Program-made: the position numbers and the translations under genes | The notes under the pieces: generated by a model | Database searches by the model: none | What the model was told of the DNA's origin: nothing | The model's input: only the letters and a program-made list of their open reading frames with translations | Shown here: positions 1 through 7,830 of the stretch, one piece after another | Numbering within the stretch: the stretch's first letter is position 1 | How the letters are laid out: each line of letters starts with the position of its first letter | Source of the DNA: Bryobacterales bacterium | Lineage (GTDB): Bacteria; Acidobacteriota; Terriglobia; Bryobacterales; Bryobacteraceae | Length of the DNA stretch: 52,604 nt | Direction: 5' to 3' | NCBI GenBank assembly: GCA_020851555.1 | Contig: JADZCM010000051.1 | Span: 1-52,604 of the forward strand

Positions 1-126
1 CAGGCGATTGAAGAATACCTGGAGCACAACAATCAGCAACCGAAGCCGTTTGTTTGGACCGCAAGCGTGGCCAAGATTCTGGAGAAGGTCGGTCGTTGTA
101 AAGCTGTTTTAGAGACACTACACTAG
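1..126 (+). CDS. IS630-type transposase, C-terminal fragment (cut by window start)
   Basis: Reading frame 1 is open from the first base and gives 41 residues starting QAIEEYLEHNN, containing KPFVWTASVAKILEKVGR and ending ETLH. This is the usual C-terminal tail of IS630/Tc1-mariner-like DDE transposases, where a PFVWTA-type block follows the catalytic core. The DDE residues lie outside the window. The TAG stop (124-126) falls in the terminal CTAG of the element, so coding sequence runs to the very end of the IS. The DNA beyond it is ordinary chromosomal sequence. Because only the tail is visible, whether the full gene is intact cannot be judged. Confidence 0.82.
   Translation, partial: QAIEEYLEHNNQQPKPFVWTASVAKILEKVGRCKAVLETLH
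109..126 (+). repeat. right terminal inverted repeat of the left IS630-type element
   Basis: The last bases read GAGACACTACAC followed by TAG. The reverse complement (CTAGTGTAGTGTCTC) matches CTAGTGTTGTGTCTC at 52480-52494 with a single mismatch over 15 bases. The TA within CTAG (124-125) fits the TA target duplication of the IS630 family. The C next to TA is shared by both ends, so the exact boundary could be one base either way. Confidence 0.75.
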
Positions 127-230
127 TATGGGTATGGCGAGGGAGCGTATCCTGCTCGTCACACAGACCCGCGCCCGGGCGTGAAGGCCAGGCGCGTGGG
201 GCGGGCGTTGTCCCGCCTGGAGAGAACCCC

Positions 231-1313
231 ATGTCGAGATTGTGCTGTGTATTCCTGCTGGTGGCGGCGGGTCTGGCGGCTCAACAGCCGCGCCCGGGCG
301 GCGCGCCGCAGCCCTCCGTGACCCTGGCCAACGACAAACTGCAATTGACCATCGGTCTGAACGGCGGGCGGTTCCTCAGGCTCGAGCTTCGCCAGGGCGA
401 CCCGATCAGTCCTCTGGCGGCCATGGGCCACTTCCTGGCGCTCGACGGCTTCGGGACTCCTTCCGAGGAGGAACGCGCGGCCGGGATGCCCGGTCACGGC
501 GAGGCGAACCGTGTGCCGGTGAAGGTAATCTCGTCCAACGAGGCCGGACCGGTGCGTTCCGTGACCTTACAGAGCCAGTTGCCGCTGGCGCAGGAGACCC
601 TCACGCGCACGGTGGAGATCGCCGGCGGCGAGAACGTCGTCTACGTCACCAGCGAACTGGAAAGCGCGCTGGCCGTGGACCGGCCCGTTTCGTGGGCCGA
701 ACACGCGACCCTCGGCCCGCCCTATCTGGAACCAGGGAAGATCGTCGTCGACATGCCGGCGACCCGCTGCCGCGTCCGCGCCCACAAGGCCGGATCCACG
801 GGTAAGCTGGCCTACCTGACGGACTTCGACTGGCCCATGGCGCCGCTCACCAGAGGCGGCACGGTGAGCCTGCTCACGGTGCCTGCCGGCGAAACGTCGC
901 TGGATCTGGCCAGTTGCCTGATCGACCCGGCCAGGACCTACGGCTACGTCACGGCTCATCGCGAGGACCTGGGACTGCTCTTCGGTTACGTCTTCCGGCG
1001 CGAGGAGTACCCCTGGCTCATGAGCTGGATGAACTACCCGGGCGACGCGCGCGCGGCGCGCGGCATCGAGTTCTCCACCCAGCCCTTCGACGTCTCGCAC
1101 CGGGAGACCGTGGACGCGCACCAGATGTTCGGGACGCCAACTTACAAGTGGCTCCCCGCCAGGTCCAAGCTCCGCACGCGTTTTCTGTTCTTCTACACCC
1201 GGGTTCCGGCGGACTTCACGGCGGTGGCGGACGTGCTGCTCGAAAACGGACAGGTGAAGATCCGGGACAAGTCCGGAAAACTGGTCACACTGAGCGCCGC
1301 CCGGGGATTGTAG
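231..1313 (+). CDS. exported galactose-mutarotase-like (aldose-epimerase fold) protein
   Basis: This is a 360-residue protein with an N-terminal signal peptide (hydrophobic CCVFLLVAAGLAA, likely cleaved near AAQQ). The body resembles the beta-sandwich of the aldose 1-epimerase/galactose mutarotase superfamily: an early VTLANDKLQLTI strand, a LNGGRFLRLEL segment, a central SWAEHATLGPPYLEPG block where mutarotases carry a catalytic His before a P/F/G-rich turn, and a Trp-rich EEYPWLMSWMNYP segment near residue 260. The start is fixed by GGAGAG (219-224), 6 nt before the ATG. It would act in the periplasm or outside the cell, perhaps binding or epimerising sugar ends. Substrate and activity are not readable from sequence, and the family call is by fold resemblance. 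Confidence 0.6.
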   Translation: MSRLCCVFLLVAAGLAAQQPRPGGAPQPSVTLANDKLQLTIGLNGGRFLRLELRQGDPISPLAAMGHFLALDGFGTPSEEERAAGMPGHGEANRVPVKVISSNEAGPVRSVTLQSQLPLAQETLTRTVEIAGGENVVYVTSELESALAVDRPVSWAEHATLGPPYLEPGKIVVDMPATRCRVRAHKAGSTGKLAYLTDFDWPMAPLTRGGTVSLLTVPAGETSLDLASCLIDPARTYGYVTAHREDLGLLFGYVFRREEYPWLMSWMNYPGDARAARGIEFSTQPFDVSHRETVDAHQMFGTPTYKWLPARSKLRTRFLFFYTRVPADFTAVADVLLENGQVKIRDKSGKLVTLSAARGL

Positions 1314-1405
1314 CAGCGGGTTCCGGACGGCGCGTCCTGGGCCGGAGTCCAGCCGGGCGCTCGCTCATCGCGGGAAGTCCTCGCACGGCCGGCGTGCGCC
1401 CGCGT
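1314..1405. other. short convergent intergenic gap
   Basis: This lies between two genes that converge. I see no hairpin followed by a T-run and no other recognisable element. Confidence 0.4.
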
Positions 1406-2917
1406 TCATTTTCTGACAAGCGACGGCGCGGGCAGAGAAGCCTGGGCCGTGATCGCGCGGCCCAACCGGGAGGGGCTCAACGGCACCGGCGCGATGATGA
1501 GTTCGGGGAGGTTGAAGGTCATGGTGCACGATTCGTAAAACGACGGGTCCTTCTGCGGCATGACAAACGGCCGGTGAGCCTCGCCATTCCGGTCGAAATA
1601 GCTGAAGTAGATCCGGCCCAGGACGCCGCCCTCGCGCTTGCTGGTAAAACAGATCCACCTTCCGTTGCTTGACCAGGTCGGCCAGGACCCGCTCCATCTC
1701 CGGTTCACGGCGTTCAAAGGATGCCGCGTCCCGTTCCGGAGGTCGATGACATACAGGTCGCAGATCGGCTGGTACGTGGGGAAATTGCCGTGGTGGGCAA
1801 GCAGAAACAGCAGCCAGCGGCCGTCCGGCGACTCCTTTGGTTGCGCCGCGCTCCTCCCCGAATCGGCAGCGGATAGTATCGTTTCCCTCTCGCCCCACGT
1901 CCCGGTGGCTGGGTCAAAGGAGATTCGCATCAGGTCGTACTTCACTTCCTGTAGCTGGGTCCAGGGCAGTTGCGGCGCGCTGACAAAATACAACGTTCGG
2001 CCGTCAGCGGACCAGGAGGGCCAGTTTTCACGCCGCTCGGGATCGGCAATGCCGCGCGTGGTCAGCACCTGGTTCGCCTCCGTGTCATAGACGGCCAGGT
2101 CCGAATCTTCGTCCCAAGCATCGCGGTGTTCGCCGACCGTGTGTTCCAGAGGCATGACGGTGTTTACCGTGTACGCGACGTACCTTCCCTCCGGGTGCCA
2201 GTGCTGGTACGCCGCCGGCGACTTGCTGAAGCCGGACGCGGACGTGTCGACCGTCCGCGGTTCACCGTCCTTGACCACGACCATGGGCTTGCCGAAGTTC
2301 GTGCTGCGGATCTGGAGGCTCATGCGGTCCGGGCGGTTGCGGCGGAAGCTGTGGCAGTTCACGCACCCGTTCCGCCCGATGGCGAAGTTCTGGTTTTCGA
2401 TCACCGGCCGTTCGGAAAACCCTTCGAGGTCTCGTTGATAAACCCCGATATTCACATAGTAGTGGTCCAAGGGAGGAATAAGCCGGTACACGACGTAGCG
2501 GTCCAGTTCTTCCTGTGAGACGCCGATGCGCACCTCGTCGAACCTGCGGCTGACTCCGTTTTTGTCCTGAACCGTGATCGTCGCCCGCACGGCGGCGCCG
2601 CGATTCCGCGCCAGCAACTGCTTCCACCCGCGCGCCGGCCAGGCGATCTTGCCGTTGCGGCTGGAAACTTCAATAGCGCCGCCTTTCTCGCCCGCCATCC
2701 GCGCCAGGAATCTCACCCCCGGTTCCTTGACGGCAAAATTGAGCGGCGCAATATTCGGAGCTATGACCGTGCCGCCATAGTCCGGATACAGGACCGGGGG
2801 GCGTGAAACACGCTGCGCATGCTCCGTCCAGCGCGCCTGGCACCCGCACAGCGCGAAGAGGACCGGCAGGATGAGTATTGAAGCAAGACGCTGAGGATTC
2901 GAATTCGAAGAAGTCAT
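1406..2917 (-). CDS. lipoprotein with a c-type heme motif and TolB/PD40-like beta-propeller
   Basis: The protein has 503 residues when started at the ATG at 2917, which overlaps the upstream gene's stop as ATGA; a longer frame upstream would bury the signal peptide. Residues 11-26 form a lipoprotein signal (hydrophobic stretch then LCGC, Cys26). A single CVNCH heme c attachment motif is at 185-189. The C-terminal half has repeated blade-like blocks (YQHWHPEGRYVAYTVN, NWPSWSADGRTLYFVS, PKESPDGRWLLFLL, SWPTWSSNGRWICFTS) of the PD40/WD40-like TolB type. It is therefore probably a membrane-anchored periplasmic propeller that carries heme. It is translationally coupled to the membrane protein upstream, which suggests a two-protein complex. 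Electron transfer, sensing or binding are all possible; the function is unknown. Confidence 0.65.
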   Translation of the reverse strand: MTSSNSNPQRLASILILPVLFALCGCQARWTEHAQRVSRPPVLYPDYGGTVIAPNIAPLNFAVKEPGVRFLARMAGEKGGAIEVSSRNGKIAWPARGWKQLLARNRGAAVRATITVQDKNGVSRRFDEVRIGVSQEELDRYVVYRLIPPLDHYYVNIGVYQRDLEGFSERPVIENQNFAIGRNGCVNCHSFRRNRPDRMSLQIRSTNFGKPMVVVKDGEPRTVDTSASGFSKSPAAYQHWHPEGRYVAYTVNTVMPLEHTVGEHRDAWDEDSDLAVYDTEANQVLTTRGIADPERRENWPSWSADGRTLYFVSAPQLPWTQLQEVKYDLMRISFDPATGTWGERETILSAADSGRSAAQPKESPDGRWLLFLLAHHGNFPTYQPICDLYVIDLRNGTRHPLNAVNRRWSGSWPTWSSNGRWICFTSKREGGVLGRIYFSYFDRNGEAHRPFVMPQKDPSFYESCTMTFNLPELIIAPVPLSPSRLGRAITAQASLPAPSLVRK

Positions 2918-4872
2918 CGCGGGCTTCCCGCTCCTTTGGGCGCGGCGGCACGGGCGTCGAAGGGCGGCCCGGCCGCGGTGCGGCCGAAAATGTAAAAGAA
3001 CCAATACGTTCCCCCAAAGCCGGGCGCCAGGGCTTTCCAGGCTTCTTCAGCAGGACCGTTCTGGACCCGTGTCCATATCTGGACAAAACGCTGAAAGCGG
3101 GCCTGGGTCTGGGGGAGGATCGCAGATTCGTCGATGCCCGGCGGCAGCGACCCGTGCAGATTCCTGAAGCCGAGCGACGCCTCCTCGATGTGCGCCGGCA
3201 GATGAGGGTAGAAATCCTTCAGCCGCGGAGCCAGCCTGGCAAAGCCCTCCATGTCGAAGGTGAGCAGGTAGTGGGCCAGCAGGTACTCAAACGCCATCCT
3301 GTTGGAAGGAGAAGCTTCGAGCGACTGATCGAGGATCTGCTCCGTAGTGAAGTCCCCGACATAGTTCCTGGTCAGCATCAGCGGCCGGGTGCGCGCCACC
3401 AGCGGATCGGTCCGAAGGCTGGGATCCCGGTCCAGCGCCGAAAGGTACTGCCGGGCGCGTGCGGCCCGAAACGGGACCTTGGCGAGTGCGCGCACGAACG
3501 TTCGCGCGGTATCGGGGTTTCCGTTCAGGATGTTGACCAACGCCACGCGCTCCAGCACGCGCGGCGTTTCCCCCTCCATGGCCAGGGCTTCATGCGCCCA
3601 ACGCTGCGATTCGTTGACCCTGCCGAGTTCCAGGTACAGGTCGCTGCGCCAATCCGCGACGGTCGAATAGGTGTCCCAGACGGTATCTCGGAGCAGCAGG
3701 GCGTCGGACGAGGCTCGCTGCGGATAGCGGAACATCTCCCAGTGGAGACGCCCGGTGCGCGCCAGCGCGTAGAAGGTGAGAAACCTCACCGGATCGCTGT
3801 CGTCCGGCGGCTGCGCCAGGGAGGCCAGCGCCTCCTGCGGCCTGCCGTCATCCAGAAGGTAGTCCGCGTAGATCCATCCCGACTTGTCGAGATTAAGCGC
3901 GACCAGCCGCCAGACCAACAGAGCGAGCACGGCAAATCCGGCCGCTTGAGCCGCACGCCGGAAATGAAGTCCGAGGCGGGCGCGAGCGCTGAATCCGCGC
4001 AGGAGGAAGGCGGCCGCCGCTCCGGCCGGAACAAACAGATACATGGCCGCCAGAAGGACGTTCGTGACTGCGTCGAACTCCGGCGGCGCCAGCCAGCGGA
4101 GGTACCGGGCGGCGATGTCCGGTTCATAGTACAGATAGCTCACGCCATAGGGGACCGCGGCGCCGAAGGCGATCCATGCCAGGCTCCACAGCGGCTGTCT
4201 CCGAATCAGCATTTCAAAGAGCGCGCACATCAGGCAGAGGTAGAGAAACCCCGAGGCCAGACAGTAATAGAGAGGAATGGAGACGAAGAGGAACAGGACG
4301 GCCACCGTGCTCTGCGCCCAGCGGTTGTGCGGTTTTTCGCGGAGCGCCATGTACGACCACGCGGCCGCCAGGCCGCCCAGCATCGGGAGGATATAAGTGA
4401 CTGACAGATGGCGGCTGGCGAGAATCAAGAGAATCAGGGGAAATGCCGCCGCCGGCCAGTTGTGGGATCCCGGCGAGAAACGGCGCAGAAGGCCGCGCGC
4501 AATCGCCCAGGCGGCCAGGGCCAGGAGGGTGAGCGCCAGCACTCCAGCCCAGTGTCTTGAATAGGTCTGGCTGAAGAAGTTTGCCGAGTATTCAGCCGGC
4601 CCGCCCACGATGGTGGAATAGCGGCGGTAGAAGGCCATCCCGGTCAGGAAGGGCGCCGGGAAGCGGTGCGCCAGGAACGCGACGTTCACCAGCGGCCAGA
4701 GGCCGCCGTACAGGAGAGCCGCCGCCAGCAGAATGCGCCATGCTGTCCGCCCCTGCCCGGCGCCGGCCTCGGGCGCCGGCAGCCGCGGTTCAACCGGGCG
4801 CACGGGCGTGCCGCGCGCCGGCTGCCTCCCCCCGCGCGCGCGTTTCCCGCCTCCCGGTTTTCTCTGTTTCAT
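2914..4872 (-). CDS. polytopic membrane protein with TPR-like C-terminal half (DUF6057-like)
   Basis: This 652-residue protein has a very basic N-terminus (about 1-40, rich in K, R, G and P). About nine hydrophobic segments follow between residues 45 and 325 (for example ILLAAALLYGGLWPLV and VAVLFLFVSIPLYYCLA). Residues about 330-600 form a soluble, helix-rich, TPR-like region (YADYLLDDGRPQEALASL, LYLELGRVNESQRWAHEAL, LVNILNGNPDTARTFV). The layout resembles the DUF6057 membrane proteins of Bacteroidota, which I recall occurring next to TolB-like lipoproteins; this comparison is from memory. It is the first gene of a two-gene operon with the heme-motif lipoprotein and overlaps it by 4 bp. The role is unknown. 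Confidence 0.55.
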   Translation of the reverse strand: MKQRKPGGGKRARGGRQPARGTPVRPVEPRLPAPEAGAGQGRTAWRILLAAALLYGGLWPLVNVAFLAHRFPAPFLTGMAFYRRYSTIVGGPAEYSANFFSQTYSRHWAGVLALTLLALAAWAIARGLLRRFSPGSHNWPAAAFPLILLILASRHLSVTYILPMLGGLAAAWSYMALREKPHNRWAQSTVAVLFLFVSIPLYYCLASGFLYLCLMCALFEMLIRRQPLWSLAWIAFGAAVPYGVSYLYYEPDIAARYLRWLAPPEFDAVTNVLLAAMYLFVPAGAAAAFLLRGFSARARLGLHFRRAAQAAGFAVLALLVWRLVALNLDKSGWIYADYLLDDGRPQEALASLAQPPDDSDPVRFLTFYALARTGRLHWEMFRYPQRASSDALLLRDTVWDTYSTVADWRSDLYLELGRVNESQRWAHEALAMEGETPRVLERVALVNILNGNPDTARTFVRALAKVPFRAARARQYLSALDRDPSLRTDPLVARTRPLMLTRNYVGDFTTEQILDQSLEASPSNRMAFEYLLAHYLLTFDMEGFARLAPRLKDFYPHLPAHIEEASLGFRNLHGSLPPGIDESAILPQTQARFQRFVQIWTRVQNGPAEEAWKALAPGFGGTYWFFYIFGRTAAGPPFDARAAAPKGAGSPR

Positions 4873-5017
4873 TTCATAATGCCGGGAGCCTGCCTGAGCC
4901 GGCCCGGCGTCGAGACTAGAAGTTCATGTCATCACGGACCGGAGACACTGTCAAGCCGGAACGGCGCGTCATCGCCTGCTGATGCCCGGGAGCCGCGTCT
5001 GGTATCATGCTTACTCC

Positions 5018-5929
5018 ATGGCAGAATACTCGATAGGCGTTGATCTTGGCGGCACCAATTACCGCGCGGCGTCGGTCGACCGGAACGGGAACATCCTGGA
5101 GCGGATCTCCGGGCCAACCAACTCGCCCGCCGGCCGCGAGGCCATCGTAAACGCAATTGCGGGCGCCATCCTGGAGCTGCGCTCCAGAAGGGCCGGGGAG
5201 CAACTGGCGGGCATTGGGGTGGCGCTGCCGGGCTTCATCGATATTGCGAAGGGCTACATCCATGCCTCCCCGAACGTGCCGCCCTTCCAGGGTTTCCACG
5301 CGCGGGATGCGCTCCAGGACAAACTGGGCGCGCCCGTGTTGCTGGAGAACGACGCCAACGCCGCGGCGCTCGGCGAGAAGTGGTTCGGAGCCGGGCGGGA
5401 CGTCGATGATCTGCTCCTGCTGACGCTGGGAACCGGCATCGGAGGCGGGATCATCTGCGGAGGCAAGGTGCTTCACGGCTTCATGGGAATGGCCGCGGAA
5501 CTGGGCCACGTCACCGTGGATCCCACCGGCAACCCCTGCGCCTGCGGCAACATCGGGTGTCTGGAAAAGCACGCCTCGGCGACGGCCGTGTCCGGCATGG
5601 CCCGCTACCTGAACCTCGGCGAGAACCTGACGGCGGAGCAGGTCTGCGGGCTGGCCCAGGCCGGCAGCGCTCCGGCCCGGCGGGTCTTCGAGCTGATGGG
5701 GTGGGCGCTCGGCGTGGGCCTGGCGAACTACGTCCAGATCTTCAATTTCCCGTTGTACCTGCTGAGCGGCGGAGTGCTCCCGGCCTGGGAATTCTTCGCG
5801 CCCGCGATGCTGCGGGAAGTGGAGCAGCGTTCGCTCACCTACCGCTCCACGAAAACCCGGATCGAGAAGGCGACGCTCGGGAGCGACGCCGGCCTGGTCG
5901 GCGCCGCCTGCCTGCCGTTCCACTCATGA
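5018..5929 (+). CDS. ROK-family sugar kinase (glucokinase-like)
   Basis: The ROK fold is clear over 303 residues. The ATP phosphate-binding DLGGTN is at the N-terminus, followed by VLLENDANAAALGE (substrate/catalytic Asp region), the LGTGIGGGI adenosine motif, and the ROK zinc signature GNPCACGNIGCLE with ExGH just before it (AAELGHVTVD). An earlier in-frame ATG would add 12 residues before DLGGTN with no benefit; the ATG at 5018 gives the normal N-terminus. The enzyme most likely phosphorylates glucose, or a related hexose or N-acetylhexosamine, with ATP in the cytosol. The sodium/solute symporter and galactokinase downstream on the same strand suggest uptake followed by phosphorylation. Confidence 0.85.
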   Translation: MAEYSIGVDLGGTNYRAASVDRNGNILERISGPTNSPAGREAIVNAIAGAILELRSRRAGEQLAGIGVALPGFIDIAKGYIHASPNVPPFQGFHARDALQDKLGAPVLLENDANAAALGEKWFGAGRDVDDLLLLTLGTGIGGGIICGGKVLHGFMGMAAELGHVTVDPTGNPCACGNIGCLEKHASATAVSGMARYLNLGENLTAEQVCGLAQAGSAPARRVFELMGWALGVGLANYVQIFNFPLYLLSGGVLPAWEFFAPAMLREVEQRSLTYRSTKTRIEKATLGSDAGLVGAACLPFHS

Positions 5930-5989
5930 GGGCCGGCGGCGTGATAGACTCTACGGTCTGAGCCCAAGCGCACATTCGAGAGGTCCCCT

Positions 5990-7639
5990 GTGGCCCTGAC
6001 CCTGGTTGACTACCTCATTTTAGTTGTCTACTTCGTCTTCGTTATTGGAATCGGCTGGCTGCTCCACCGGAGAGTCTCCACCAGCGAGGACTTCCTCACC
6101 TCGGCCCGGTCGGTGCCGGTCTGGATCACCAGCCTAGCTTTTGTAGCGACGAACCTCGGCGCGCAGGAGTTGATCGGGATGTGCGCCTCCGGCGCGAAGT
6201 ACGGCATCATGACCTCCCACTTCTACTGGGTGGGAGCCATCCCGGCGATGCTGTTCGTGGGCGTCTTCATGATGCCCTTCTATTACGGCAGCAAGGCCCG
6301 GAGCGTGCCCGAATACCTGAAGATGCGCTACGACGAGAAGACCAGGGCGTTCAACGCGATCAGCTTCGCGGTCATGACGCTGTTCTCCTCGGGCATCTCG
6401 ATGTACGCTCTGGGGCTGCTGTTCCAACTGGTGCTGGGATGGAGCTTCACGGCTTCGGTGTTGCTCTCGGCCCTCATCGTCCTGGTCTATACGTTCCTGG
6501 GGGGGCTGACCAGCGCCATCTACAACGAGGTGCTCCAGTTCTTCCTGATCGTGGTGGGCTTCGCGCCGCTCTCCATCCTGGCGGTGGCCAAGGCCGGCGG
6601 CTGGCAAGGCATGGCCTCCCGGCTGCCCGCGGTCATGACCAGTTCCTGGCGGCACATGGCGCATCCGTCGGACAACCCGATGGGGGTCGAGGTGTTCGGC
6701 CTGGTGATGGGGCTGGGCTTCGTCCTCTCGTTCGGCTACTGGTGCACCAACTACCTGGTTGTGCAGAGGGCGATGGCCGCAGACTCGATGTCCGGCGCGC
6801 GCCTGACGCCGATCATCGGCGCCTTTCCCAAGATGTTGCTCCCGTTCATCGTCATCGTGCCGGGGATCGCCGCCATGGCCCTGATGAAGATGAACCTGGG
6901 CTACGAACTGCCGGTGAAGGGCGACTCCTACAACTACGACCTGGCGCTCACCACGCTGATGGCGCAGTTCTACCCCTCCGGTTTGCTGGGGGTCGGACTG
7001 ACGGGCCTCATGGCGTCGTTCATGTCGGGGATGGCCGGCAACGTCACCGCTTTCAATACCGTCTGGACTTACGACATCTACCAGAGCTACATCCGCAAGG
7101 GGGCGCCGGACTCGCACTATCTTTGGGTCGGCCGGATGACGACGGTCGTCGGCGTGGCGCTGTCGATCGGCGCGGCGTATCTGGCCACGCTCTACAACAA
7201 CATCATGGACCTGCTCCAGCTCGTCTTCAGCTTCGTGAACGCGCCGCTGTTCGCCACGTTCCTGCTGGGGATGTTCTGGAAGCGGGCCACGGGGCACGGC
7301 GCCTTCACCGGGCTGGTGGCGGGAACCACCACGGCCGCCCTCACGCACGGCCTCACCATCGCCGAGGGGAAGGGCGCGTGGCTGGGCAACCTGCACGAGT
7401 TCCCATCCACCATGGCGCAGAACTTCTGGATCGCTCTGCTGGCCTGGACGGCGTGCTTCGTGGTGACGGTGATGGTCAGCTTCGTCTCCCGGCCCAAGCC
7501 GGCGGCGGAACTGAAGGCCCTGGTTTACGGCTTGACCGAACTGCCGCGGGAGGAGGGCGTCAAGTGGTACCGGCGTCCCGGCCTCGTGGCGCTGATCGCC
7601 GGGGCGCTCTGCGTGCTGTTGAACTTCCTGTTCTGGTGA
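5990..7639 (+). CDS. sodium:solute symporter (SSS/SGLT family), sugar type
   Basis: This 549-residue protein has about 13-14 hydrophobic segments along its whole length. Recognisable SSS features are the first helix VDYLILVVYFVFVIGIGW, the SEDFLTSARSVPVW segment, the FVATNLGAQELIGMCASGAKYG segment typical of vSGLT-like sugar transporters, and GLTGLMASFMSGMAGNVTAFNTVWTYDIYQ near the sodium site. Translation starts at GTG 5990 after GAGAGG. It is an inner-membrane Na+-coupled importer. With a ROK kinase upstream and galactokinase downstream, galactose, glucose or a galactoside is the likely cargo. This is inferred from context; substrate residues were not checked. Confidence 0.87.
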   Translation: MALTLVDYLILVVYFVFVIGIGWLLHRRVSTSEDFLTSARSVPVWITSLAFVATNLGAQELIGMCASGAKYGIMTSHFYWVGAIPAMLFVGVFMMPFYYGSKARSVPEYLKMRYDEKTRAFNAISFAVMTLFSSGISMYALGLLFQLVLGWSFTASVLLSALIVLVYTFLGGLTSAIYNEVLQFFLIVVGFAPLSILAVAKAGGWQGMASRLPAVMTSSWRHMAHPSDNPMGVEVFGLVMGLGFVLSFGYWCTNYLVVQRAMAADSMSGARLTPIIGAFPKMLLPFIVIVPGIAAMALMKMNLGYELPVKGDSYNYDLALTTLMAQFYPSGLLGVGLTGLMASFMSGMAGNVTAFNTVWTYDIYQSYIRKGAPDSHYLWVGRMTTVVGVALSIGAAYLATLYNNIMDLLQLVFSFVNAPLFATFLLGMFWKRATGHGAFTGLVAGTTTAALTHGLTIAEGKGAWLGNLHEFPSTMAQNFWIALLAWTACFVVTVMVSFVSRPKPAAELKALVYGLTELPREEGVKWYRRPGLVALIAGALCVLLNFLFW

Positions 7640-7644
7640 CGACC

Positions 7645-7830
7645 ATGTGGGATCTTAGAACGCCTTCCGGCTGGTTCTTCGTGATTCTCGGTGCGCTGCT
7701 GTGCTTGGCGGGGATCTTCTCTCCCGGCGTGCGCGCTCCTCTCACCGACGTCAATGTCAATCTGTATGCAGGCGTCGTGACTCTCCTGTTCGGAGGCATC
7801 CTGCTGTGGCTGGCGCGGCGCGCTTCGTAA
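7645..7830 (+). CDS. 61-residue two-helix membrane protein between symporter and galactokinase
   Basis: Starts at ATG 7645, 5 nt after the symporter stop, and ends inside galK. Two hydrophobic segments (WFFVILGALLCLAGIF at about 10-25 and LYAGVVTLLFGGILLWLA at about 40-57) are separated by a short polar turn with the block APLTDVNVN, and the protein ends in RRAS. No known domain is recognised. The tight placement and 25-bp overlap with galK argue that it is a real, co-translated gene, and small helpers of this size often sit beside transporters. It could be an accessory subunit of the symporter; nothing in the sequence proves that. Confidence 0.65.
   Translation: MWDLRTPSGWFFVILGALLCLAGIFSPGVRAPLTDVNVNLYAGVVTLLFGGILLWLARRAS

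Noticed and set aside
2878..4404. 508-codon plus-strand open frame
   Set aside because: It is antisense to the DUF6057-like gene and its product lacks any recognisable domain or normal composition.
5003..5017. TATCAT 9 nt before the ROK kinase ATG as another leaderless start
   Set aside because: The 9-nt distance falls outside the 6-7 nt pattern; a very short leader is possible but this was not counted.
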